The notes beneath the pieces are model-generated. The model had not been told where the DNA came from and did not search any database. It was given only the letters and a program-made list of their open reading frames with translations. From NCBI GenBank assembly GCA_937880065.1, contig CALFMA010000542.1:1-5292 (forward strand): DNA of 5,292 nucleotides, in the 5' to 3' direction. Every line of letters begins with the position of its first letter. Positions within the stretch are counted from its first letter, which is position 1. A program made the position numbers and the translations under genes. Shown here piece by piece: positions 1 to 4,918 of this stretch. The stretch comes from an uncultured Ruminococcus sp. (GTDB lineage: Bacteria; Bacillota_A; Clostridia; Oscillospirales; Ruminococcaceae).

Positions 1-1
1 C

Positions 2-109
2 AAGGGATACAAACAATTGCCGGCAGACTTTATAATCAGGTCCGAAAAGAAGAAAAAGAAGGGCTTCTTTAGCAGACTTTTCGGCAGAAAGGGCGGAAAC
101 GATGAATAA
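2..109 (+). CDS. 3' end of an unidentified gene (C-terminal 35 residues)
   Basis: This frame is open from the window edge to a TAA at 107-109 and gives 35 residues ending in a very basic tail: a run of five lysines, then GFFSRLFGRKGGNDE. Its codons (GGC, GGA, AAG, AGA, GAC) match the neighbouring genes. Its stop overlaps the rdgB start (ATGAATAA), a typical operon junction. The stretch LPADFIIRS is faintly like the C-terminus of LacI-type regulators, which often end LPT-x-hydrophobic-R-x-S, but this is too short to name a family. The basic-aromatic tail could be an RNA-binding or membrane-associating extension. A competing frame (1-72) is also open but uses codons that are rarer here. Function unknown. 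Confidence 0.55.
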   Translation, partial: KGYKQLPADFIIRSEKKKKKGFFSRLFGRKGGNDE

Positions 110-671
110 AATTGTATTTGCTACAAATAACGCAAATAAGCTCCGTGAAGCGGCTGAAATCCTTGCTCCTCTCGGCATTGAGGTTATCTCCCAGCGTGAG
201 GCAGGGGCGGATTGCGAGCCTGAGGAAAACGGAGTAACATTTGCGGAAAATGCAATGATAAAGGCAAAGGCTGTATTTGACATTGTGAAAATCCCTGTAT
301 TTGCCGATGACAGCGGACTTTGCGTAGATGCCCTTGACGGCAGACCGGGAGTTTATTCCGCAAGATATGCTCCAAAGGGGCAGGAATGTGCAAAGCTGCT
401 TGATGAAATGAAAGATATTCCCGATGACAAGAGAAACGCTTCATTCCAATGCGTTATTGCATATGTGGACGAAAACAGCAGTTTTACGGTAAACGGAGCA
501 TGTTTTGGAAAAATCGGCTATGAAGAAAAAGGCGTAAACGGCTTCGGCTATGACCCCGTTTTTGTATGCGGCGAAAAGACAATGGCTGAAATGACAGCCG
601 AGGAAAAAAATGCTGTAAGCCACCGTGGTGCGGCTCTGACAGCACTTTATAAAATGTTAGCGAAAGGATAA
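102..671 (+). CDS. rdgB: XTP/dITP diphosphatase (non-canonical purine NTP pyrophosphatase, RdgB/HAM1 family)
   Basis: This cytosolic enzyme hydrolyses dITP, XTP and ITP to the monophosphate plus pyrophosphate, keeping deaminated purines out of DNA and RNA. The 189 residues fit the usual family length of about 190-200. Family motifs are in order: the N-terminal nucleotide-binding FATNNANKLREA (6-17), ENAMIKAKA (49-57), the catalytic FADDSGLCVDALDGRPG (67-83, with D70 matching E. coli Asp69), YSARYA (85-90), GFGYDPVF (147-154) and SHRGAAL (173-179). The loop after YSARYA is shorter than in E. coli, as in many clostridial members. The ATG at 102 is supported by AAAGGG at 88-93, eight bases upstream, and overlaps the stop of the preceding ORF. 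The yhbY gene follows after six bases, so this is probably one transcript. Confidence 0.96.
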   Translation: MNKIVFATNNANKLREAAEILAPLGIEVISQREAGADCEPEENGVTFAENAMIKAKAVFDIVKIPVFADDSGLCVDALDGRPGVYSARYAPKGQECAKLLDEMKDIPDDKRNASFQCVIAYVDENSSFTVNGACFGKIGYEEKGVNGFGYDPVFVCGEKTMAEMTAEEKNAVSHRGAALTALYKMLAKG

Positions 672-677
672 TTAAAT

Positions 678-980
678 ATGCTTACAAGTAAACAGAGAGC
701 GTATCTCCGCAGTATTGCGGCAGAATACGAAACTATATTCCAGATTGGCAAAGGCGGCGTTACCGAGGTTATGTGCAAGGAAATCGGTGAGGCACTCCGC
801 AAGAGAGAACTTATAAAGCTTAAAGTTCTTGAAAATTCAGGCTGGACTGCAAGAGAGGCTGCTGACGCTGTAGCTGAGCAGACAGGGGCTGATGTTGTGC
901 AGGTTATCGGCAATAAATTTGTGCTTTTCAAGCGTAATCCCAAAGAGCCTGTAATCGAAAATATCCCTAAGTCAAAATGA
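678..980 (+). CDS. yhbY: YhbY/YqeI-type CRM-domain RNA-binding protein
   Basis: This is a 100-residue single-domain CRM (YhbY) protein, essentially the whole family length. It starts MLTSKQRAYLRSIA, a standard opening for the family. The GxxG loop that contacts RNA is GKGG (24-27) within FQIGKGGVTE. ELIKLKVLEN (44-53) follows, and the domain closes with VQVIGNKFVLFKRNP (74-88). Family members associate with precursor 50S particles, so a role in large-subunit assembly is likely in the cytosol. The AAAGGA at 663-668, overlapping the rdgB stop, lies nine bases before the ATG. The gene ends in ATGA (977-980), sharing its stop with the nadD start, so translation of the two is probably coupled. The Bacillus subtilis equivalent, yqeI, also sits directly before nadD. 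Confidence 0.93.
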   Translation: MLTSKQRAYLRSIAAEYETIFQIGKGGVTEVMCKEIGEALRKRELIKLKVLENSGWTAREAADAVAEQTGADVVQVIGNKFVLFKRNPKEPVIENIPKSK

Positions 981-1588
981 GAATAGGTATATACGGAGGC
1001 AGCTTTAACCCCGTTCACAACGGTCATATTCACCTTGCGGAAAGTGCAGCGGCTGTCCTTAATCTTGACAGGGTTTATCTTGTGCCGTCAAAAATTAGTC
1101 CACACCGTTCAAGCGATGAATATGCGTCGGGGGAGGACAGACTGGAAATGCTGCGGCTTGCCTGCGAGGGCAATGAAAAGCTTTTCCCCTGCGATTATGA
1201 ACTGATAAACGACAGGAAAAGCTATACCATTTATACAGTAAGGGAATTCCGCAGAAAATTCCCGAAAGATGAGCTTTTTCTCCTTATGGGAAGCGATATG
1301 CTGATGTGTTTTGAGCAATGGAACAGTTTTGAGGAAATCCTCGAAGAAGTCACTCTTGCTGTAGTTTCAAGAACTGACGGCGATTTTCATATGCTTGAAG
1401 AAAAGGCGGAAAAACTGCGGAAATACGGGGAAATTATTGTTTGTCCCGTTGAGCCGCTGGAAATGTCCTCATCTGAAATAAGAAAAAAAATAGCAGAAAA
1501 TAAAAAAATCTCTTGCTATCTTAATGAAAATGTAGTACAATATATAGTATTGAGAAATTTGTATCGGGGTGAGAATTTTGTTCTATAA
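977..1588 (+). CDS. nadD: Nicotinate-nucleotide adenylyltransferase
   Basis: NadD transfers AMP from ATP to nicotinate mononucleotide, giving deamido-NAD, the step before NAD synthetase. The 203 residues fit the family. The nucleotidyltransferase fold is marked by GIYGGSFNPVHNGH (4-17), which contains the HxGH catalytic motif as H14-N-G-H17. Next come the substrate-loop PSKISPHR (37-44), LLMGSDML (102-109) followed by the expected W115, and the C-terminal SSSEIRKKI (164-172), the equivalent of the ISSTxIR ATP-binding motif. The end, VVQYIVLRNLY, is typical. No strong ribosome binding site precedes the ATG. The 4-base ATGA overlap with yhbY suggests re-initiation by the same ribosome. The 3' end overlaps the start of yqeK. 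Confidence 0.96.
   Translation: MRIGIYGGSFNPVHNGHIHLAESAAAVLNLDRVYLVPSKISPHRSSDEYASGEDRLEMLRLACEGNEKLFPCDYELINDRKSYTIYTVREFRRKFPKDELFLLMGSDMLMCFEQWNSFEEILEEVTLAVVSRTDGDFHMLEEKAEKLRKYGEIIVCPVEPLEMSSSEIRKKIAENKKISCYLNENVVQYIVLRNLYRGENFVL
1513..1541 (+). promoter_or_regulatory. Possible internal sigma-A-like promoter in the 3' end of nadD
   Basis: TTGCTA (1513-1518) and TACAAT (1536-1541) are separated by exactly 17 bases and match the -35 and -10 consensus at 4/6 and 5/6 positions. The surrounding DNA is markedly more AT-rich than the rest of nadD. A start around 1548 would give a short leader for yqeK and the LCP gene. Because this is coding sequence, the match could be fortuitous. Confidence 0.25.
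1566..1573 (+). promoter_or_regulatory. Ribosome binding site that decides the yqeK start
   Basis: GGGGTGAG contains the GGTGA part of the extended Shine-Dalgarno consensus (AGGAGGTGA). It stands five bases before the TTG at 1578, the expected geometry. The other candidate start, GTG at 1569, lies inside this site and has no comparable site upstream of it. Confidence 0.55.
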
Positions 1589-2165
1589 TACCGATGATAA
1601 GAAAAAATATCTGAAAGGAATCCTTTCCTCAAAGCGTTATCAACATTCTCTGAATGTGGCTGCGGAGTGCAGAAAACTTGCGGAAAAATACGGAGAAGAC
1701 CCCGAAAAAGCGTACTTTGCGGGGCTGCTTCACGATGTATGCAAGGAAATGTCCCCCGAAGAACAGCTACGACTTATAGAGGAAAGCGGATTTGCCGTAT
1801 GCCGTGAGGAAAAGGAAACCCGTTCCCTTTGGCACGCCATTGCAGGAGCTTATTTTGTGAAAAGCTTCTGGGGTGTTCAGGATATTGATATCATAAATTC
1901 AATCCGCTTCCATACGGTGGGCAGAGCAGGAATGTCACGCTTAGAGGAAATAGTCTACCTCGGTGACTTGGTTTCAGCCGACAGAAATTACAAGGACGTT
2001 GATAAAATGCGTAAGCTTGTGTACAATAACCTTGACGAAGCTATGCTTGAAGCCTTTGTATTTTCCGTGAAATCCGTTGTGAAAAAGGGCGGACTTGTGC
2101 CTATGTGTACCATTGAGGGATACAATGCATATACAAGGCTTCTTAAATCAGAAAAAAAGCCGTAA
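1578..2165 (+). CDS. yqeK: YqeK family HD-domain hydrolase (symmetrical Ap4A hydrolase)
   Basis: This HD-superfamily metallohydrolase belongs to the YqeK family, whose characterised members split diadenosine tetraphosphate (Ap4A) into two ADP. Numbering from the TTG at 1578 (195 residues), the metal-binding pattern is complete: H23 in RYQHSLNVA, HD at 52-53 in AGLLHDVCKE, H86 in LWHAIAGAY, H112 in IRFHTVGRAGMS, and D130 in VYLGDLVSADR (the family form is usually ADxIxxxR). I chose the TTG because of the well-spaced Shine-Dalgarno sequence before it. A GTG nine bases upstream would add three residues. The start overlaps the nadD stop by 11 bases, so translation is probably coupled. Pairing with nadD, which makes a dinucleotide, and with rsfS is a conserved Firmicutes arrangement. 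The 49-base gap to the LCP gene has no clear terminator. Confidence 0.92.
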   Translation: MFYNTDDKKKYLKGILSSKRYQHSLNVAAECRKLAEKYGEDPEKAYFAGLLHDVCKEMSPEEQLRLIEESGFAVCREEKETRSLWHAIAGAYFVKSFWGVQDIDIINSIRFHTVGRAGMSRLEEIVYLGDLVSADRNYKDVDKMRKLVYNNLDEAMLEAFVFSVKSVVKKGGLVPMCTIEGYNAYTRLLKSEKKP

Positions 2166-2214
2166 CCGAAAGTTATGGAAAATCCAATATTGACAGATTG
2201 AAAAGAGGATAAAA

Positions 2215-3660
2215 ATGGATAATAACGAACTTCATTCGGGTGACATAAGACAAAATAAACCTGTGGGAAAACTTGTGAGGGTTGACCGCAGCAAGGCGAA
2301 TTCTCCCTCACAGCAGTCCGCAAACAACAGCGGCAGGGCAGAGGAAAATTATAGTAAGCCTGTAAAAAGAACTTCGCCTGTTCAGCAGAATTTCAGGGAA
2401 AATCCGCCGCATAACAGTTCTGTTGTGCGAAAGGGAAAGGGCAAATCAAAGAAACCGATGAAACACGAAAAAGCGTGGAATATAGCCGTGAAAGCTATTT
2501 CAATTGTATCGGCATTGTTTATAATCGGCTTTATGGTTTTGAATATGCCCATACTTTCCGACACGAAAAACGGCGGAAATGTTTCTGTGTACAATTATAT
2601 AAAGAATTATCAGCCTGTGGCAATGGAGGGCGAGCTGAACAAGGAAAATGTAAAGCTTGACCTTAAACCTGTGGAGGAAATCAAAGAGGCATTGCCTGAG
2701 CTGAATGACGGACTTGACCTGCCGCAGCTTGTGGAAGGTCAGTACAGCGTGCTTTTCCTCGGATTTGACGAGGAGGAGTTCAATACCGATGTTATGTGGG
2801 TAATCCAGTTTGACATTGGTCATGCGGCTATCCGTATACTGCAAATTCCCCGTGATACCTGTTTGCCTGATTATACAAGCAGTCCTGCACGAAAATTCAA
2901 CAGCATATATTCAATGGGCGACCCTACAATTCAGCCGCCTATTCAGCGTACTGTAAATGCGGTGCAGGAGAATTTCGGTATTCCCATTGACGCATATATA
3001 ACCACAGCCTGCTTTGATATTGTTGACATTGTTGACCTTATCGGCGGTATTCCGATTAATATTGAAAATGAAATTATCTACGAGCATGACAAGATAATTC
3101 CTGCGGGTGATGTTGTCCTTGACGGTAAACAGGCTGAATGGTTTATCCGTTTCCGCCGTGAGTGGATACAGGGCGACATCGGACGTATGCAGAATCAGCG
3201 TAAATTTATGGCGGCGGCAATGCAGAAGCTTTTCTCCATTGTTAAGGACGAGGGAAGATTGAAACTTTACGGCTATATCAAGGATATATACGAAAAGGAA
3301 CTGCTTTACACCGACCTTTCAATCGGCGACCTGAGCAAGATTGCGGATTTTGCCTCAACGGTTGATATGGAAAATGTCCGTGTTGATATGGTGCCGGGCG
3401 AAGATGCCACATTCTATGCCTCCGACGGAAATGAATATTCTGTATATTCCGTTCATAAGGACGCAACAATTGACCTGCTGAACAATTATTATCGTCCCTA
3501 TCAGCGAATTATGACTTATGGCGATACTTCTCTGGTTGAGCTTGTACTCAATCATCAGTATGATTTATATGACGATACTGGAGCAACTCTTGAGGAAATT
3601 GAGGATTCAACAGAGCCTATGAGAGATCCAAGTAAAAAACCATGGTGGAAGGAAGATTAA
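2215..3660 (+). CDS. LytR-CpsA-Psr (LCP) family cell-wall polymer ligase
   Basis: LCP proteins are membrane-anchored transferases that move polyprenyl-linked anionic or capsular glycopolymers onto peptidoglycan outside the cell. The 481 residues comprise a hydrophilic, basic cytoplasmic tail (1-85), one signal-anchor helix (about 88-114), a linker (115-175) and the LCP domain (about 176-345). Visible family signatures are VLFLGFD (179-185), D192, LQIPRDTCLPDY (209-220; R213, D214), the VDLIGGIPI stretch (273-281), and WFIRFRREW (309-317; R312, R314) followed by GDIGRMQNQRKFM (320-332). The two acidic positions expected to bind metal (D185, D192) and the phosphate-binding arginines are kept. 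The loop between the two aspartates is short and lacks the usual arginines. AGAGGAT (2204-2210) precedes the ATG. The C-terminal 130 residues are not recognised; they end in a charged, proline- and tryptophan-containing tail. Confidence 0.92.
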   Translation: MDNNELHSGDIRQNKPVGKLVRVDRSKANSPSQQSANNSGRAEENYSKPVKRTSPVQQNFRENPPHNSSVVRKGKGKSKKPMKHEKAWNIAVKAISIVSALFIIGFMVLNMPILSDTKNGGNVSVYNYIKNYQPVAMEGELNKENVKLDLKPVEEIKEALPELNDGLDLPQLVEGQYSVLFLGFDEEEFNTDVMWVIQFDIGHAAIRILQIPRDTCLPDYTSSPARKFNSIYSMGDPTIQPPIQRTVNAVQENFGIPIDAYITTACFDIVDIVDLIGGIPINIENEIIYEHDKIIPAGDVVLDGKQAEWFIRFRREWIQGDIGRMQNQRKFMAAAMQKLFSIVKDEGRLKLYGYIKDIYEKELLYTDLSIGDLSKIADFASTVDMENVRVDMVPGEDATFYASDGNEYSVYSVHKDATIDLLNNYYRPYQRIMTYGDTSLVELVLNHQYDLYDDTGATLEEIEDSTEPMRDPSKKPWWKED

Positions 3661-3662
3661 TT

Positions 3663-4031
3663 ATGACAGATAAAGAAAAACTTGAACTTATAATAAAATC
3701 CCTCGACGCAAAGAGGGGCGAGGATATTCAGGCTATAAAAATCGGTGACCTGACAATTCTTGCGGATTATTTTGTAATTGTAAACGGTACAAGCAATACC
3801 CACACACGTACTCTTGCAGACGAAGTGGAATTCCAGCTTTCACAAAAAGGCATTGAGCCTATCAGACGTGAGGCTGACACAGGAAATACATGGATTATCC
3901 TTGATTACGGCGATATTATCATTCACGTATTCTACAAGGAAACACGTCATTTCTACAAATTAGAGGGCTTGTGGGCAGACGGTGAAAGACTTGAAATCGA
4001 CTCACTTCTCACAAAGGAAAATAACGATTAA
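3663..4031 (+). CDS. rsfS: Ribosome silencing factor RsfS
   Basis: RsfS (DUF143, the bacterial relative of mitochondrial MALSU1) binds protein uL14 on the 50S subunit and blocks joining to 30S, lowering translation when nutrients run out. The 122 residues give the compact family length. Diagnostic stretches are ADYFVIVNGTSNTH (34-47), READTGNTWIILDYGD (69-84) and IIIHVFYKETRHFYKLEGLW (85-104), with W77, D81, H88 and R95 kept. I chose the ATG at 3663 because GGAAG at 3651-3655 lies seven bases upstream. An in-frame ATG at 3642 would put 21 extra bases inside the LCP gene and lacks family support. Only two bases separate it from the LCP stop. It is the last gene of the housekeeping cluster before a 157-base gap. 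Confidence 0.95.
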   Translation: MTDKEKLELIIKSLDAKRGEDIQAIKIGDLTILADYFVIVNGTSNTHTRTLADEVEFQLSQKGIEPIRREADTGNTWIILDYGDIIIHVFYKETRHFYKLEGLWADGERLEIDSLLTKENND

Positions 4032-4061
4032 TTGTTAAAATAAAAAAATATATAAAAGTAC

Positions 4062-4070
4062 TGCGATAAT
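4062..4070 (+). promoter_or_regulatory. Extended -10 promoter candidate for the membrane-protein genes
   Basis: TGCGATAAT combines a TGn extension with a -10 hexamer matching TATAAT at 5/6 positions. No good -35 stands 16-18 bases upstream; that stretch is an A-rich tract (4042-4057), which could act as an UP-like element. Extended -10 promoters often work without a -35. Transcription would begin about 4077-4080, directly at the 5' arm of the inverted repeat at 4078. Confidence 0.4.
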
Positions 4071-4077
4071 TACGCTT

Positions 4078-4178
4078 TTGGATTGTTTAATTAATAGAGG
4101 AAGATTTTTCCTTTGGATAATTCCGATATCAGCAATCCAACAGCGGTTACTCGTGTAAAGCCGTAGTGCTTTGTCACG
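4078..4178 (+). promoter_or_regulatory. Candidate structured 5' leader RNA of unknown class
   Basis: The 157-base noncoding gap after rsfS holds nested complementarity. TTGGATTG (4078-4085) and CAATCCAA (4133-4140) form a perfect 8-bp stem, extendable by a G-T wobble (4086/4132) and a T-A pair (4087/4131). Inside it, AGGAA (4098-4102) and TTCCT (4108-4112) form a hairpin with a 5-base loop, extended by A-T and wobble pairs, and a weak GGA/TCC hairpin (4115-4124) follows. Outside it, CGTG...AAAGC (4152-4161) pairs with GCTTT...CACG (4168-4178). The RNA would end at the ribosome binding site of the next gene. I recognise no T-box, SAM, purine, c-di-GMP, c-di-AMP, preQ1 or glycine consensus. A regulatory role is inferred from layout only. 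Confidence 0.35.
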
Positions 4179-4184
4179 GAGGAG
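4178..4184 (+). promoter_or_regulatory. Strong ribosome binding site for the 121-residue membrane protein
   Basis: GGAGGAG places GGAGG six bases before the ATG at 4189 and so fixes that start. An in-frame TTG at 4171 would lie upstream of this site and is rejected. The first G also closes the hairpin at 4152-4178, so the site could be partly masked when that hairpin forms. Confidence 0.7.
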
Positions 4185-4188
4185 AATT

Positions 4189-4554
4189 ATGAAAACCAAT
4201 AATAAAGCAGGCAGAAATTACGTAATTACCATAGGCGTATATATGCTTGCAAAAACAATTCTTAATATGATTTTAGGCGGTGGATTTGCTGTTAACGACC
4301 TGATATTTGCCTTGGCTGCGACAGCTGTTATGTATACGGGCTTGCAGTTTGTAAATATCGCTGTTGCGGTGCTAATGGCAATTACCGTTGTCCGCCATTT
4401 GCCCTATAACATCTCAAATCTGCCCTCGACTCTTATTTATCTCATTGAGGCTGTAATTGATATTGGGGCAATTATAGTGCTGCTGACAAATAGTGCTGTC
4501 AAGGCACATTTTACTAATAAGTGGAGCAAGTTATCGGAATTATTCGAAAAGTGA
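4189..4554 (+). CDS. Small multi-pass membrane protein of unknown function
   Basis: The 121-residue protein is mostly hydrophobic. Likely membrane helices lie at about 11-31, 36-51, 52-69 and 82-100, with short polar connections (the RHLPYNISNLPS loop at 69-80). A polar, basic-then-acidic tail, HFTNKWSKLSELFEK, forms the C-terminus and may be an amphipathic cytoplasmic helix. The N-terminus (MKTNNKAGRN) is basic, which by the positive-inside rule suggests both ends are cytoplasmic. I recognise no catalytic or transport motif and assign no function. The ATG has an excellent ribosome binding site, and the long upstream region may carry its own promoter and a structured leader. The next gene starts 33 bases after its stop, so the two are probably co-transcribed. 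Confidence 0.82.
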   Translation: MKTNNKAGRNYVITIGVYMLAKTILNMILGGGFAVNDLIFALAATAVMYTGLQFVNIAVAVLMAITVVRHLPYNISNLPSTLIYLIEAVIDIGAIIVLLTNSAVKAHFTNKWSKLSELFEK

Positions 4555-4587
4555 TGAGAAATCAAAAAAGCGATTGGAGTTGAAGAA

Positions 4588-4902
4588 ATGAAATCAAAAA
4601 AAATCACAAATGAAAATGTTCAGGTAATTCCCGAAACTGTTGAAGCGGTAAATGAGGCTGAAACAGCGTCAGATGAACTTGCGGCGGCACTTTCTGAAAA
4701 TGCTGAAAATGCAGAGAGCGTTGAAAATGCCGAAAATCCACAGGAAGAAGCTGAAAAGAAAAAATCCGTCATCAGGAATATTATTGATGCAATAGGGAAA
4801 TTCGACTATGCCGCATTGATTATGACGCTTCTCGGTGCATATCTCTCGGCTATGGCATATGTCGTTTCCGACCTGAAAAAGACAGTCACTCAACCCTGTT
4901 GA
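4588..4902 (+). CDS. Acidic-tailed single-helix membrane ORF, possibly the 5' part of a frameshifted gene
   Basis: This 104-residue ORF has GGAG at 4576-4579, eight bases before the ATG. Residues 1-57 are hydrophilic, strongly acidic and low-complexity, including a short ENA-type repeat (37-51). A basic KKK and an amphipathic segment (57-73) follow, then one membrane helix, YAALIMTLLGAYLSAMAYVV (74-93). The final residues, KTVTQPC, are unremarkable, and the stop comes shortly after the A5 run at 4876-4880. In the +1 frame the sequence continues as SDLKRQSLNPVEKWQDF and runs straight into the next membrane ORF. This ORF may therefore be the N-terminal portion of one larger multi-pass protein. 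No function is assigned. It lies 33 bases after the preceding membrane gene. Confidence 0.65.
   Translation: MKSKKITNENVQVIPETVEAVNEAETASDELAAALSENAENAESVENAENPQEEAEKKKSVIRNIIDAIGKFDYAALIMTLLGAYLSAMAYVVSDLKKTVTQPC
4696..4740 (+). repeat. Short degenerate 9-base tandem repeat inside a coding region
   Basis: Five consecutive 9-base units follow the pattern GAAAATGCN. Units 1, 2 and 4 share GAAAATGC, unit 5 is GAAAATCCA, and unit 3 has diverged to GAGAGCGTT. They encode ENA-ENA-ESV-ENA-ENP. Because the period is a multiple of three, a gain or loss of a unit would change only the length of the acidic tail. Confidence 0.7.
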
Positions 4903-4918
4903 AAAATGGCAGGATTTT

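Noticed and set aside
55..70. AAAGAA-GGGC-TTCTTT hairpin near the window start
   Set aside because: The stem is all A/T apart from one G-C pair, has no T-tract after it, and simply encodes the lysine-rich and GFF stretch of the upstream gene.
1..72. An alternative open frame ending at TAG 70-72 (QGIQTIAGRLYNQ...)
   Set aside because: It looks somewhat protein-like but uses codons rare in this window (CAA, CGA, GGG). The competing frame has matching codon use and an operon-style overlap with rdgB.
647..1033. A 128-residue antisense ORF over yhbY, and similar minus-strand ORFs elsewhere
   Set aside because: They lie opposite confidently identified genes, show no family motif and lack ribosome binding sites; they are shadows of the + strand codons.
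2160..2178. A 7-pair hairpin over the yqeK stop codon (CCGTAAC / GTTATGG)
   Set aside because: No T-tract follows on the + strand. On the - strand a T-run follows, but the wobble becomes a mismatch and no - strand gene needs a terminator here.
2190..2223. A perfect TTGACA (2190-2195) before the LCP gene, with GATAAT at 2218-2223
   Set aside because: The spacer is 22 bases, too long for a normal promoter, and the -10 would lie inside the LCP coding start. No acceptable -10 occurs at 16-18 bases.
4033..4056. TTGTTA (4033) with TATAAA (4051) as a promoter after rsfS
   Set aside because: The spacer is only 12 bases. The hexamers are expected by chance in such AT-rich DNA, and the extended -10 at 4062 is a better candidate.
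4054..4079. AAAAG / CTTTT as a terminator after rsfS
   Set aside because: The stem is almost entirely A-T with a mismatched interior and only four Ts, so I see no convincing terminator between rsfS and the membrane genes.
4078..4188. A known riboswitch or T-box in the leader
   Set aside because: No T-box TGGNACC, c-di-GMP, SAM, purine, preQ1, glycine or ydaO-type conserved core could be found by eye; left as an unknown leader.
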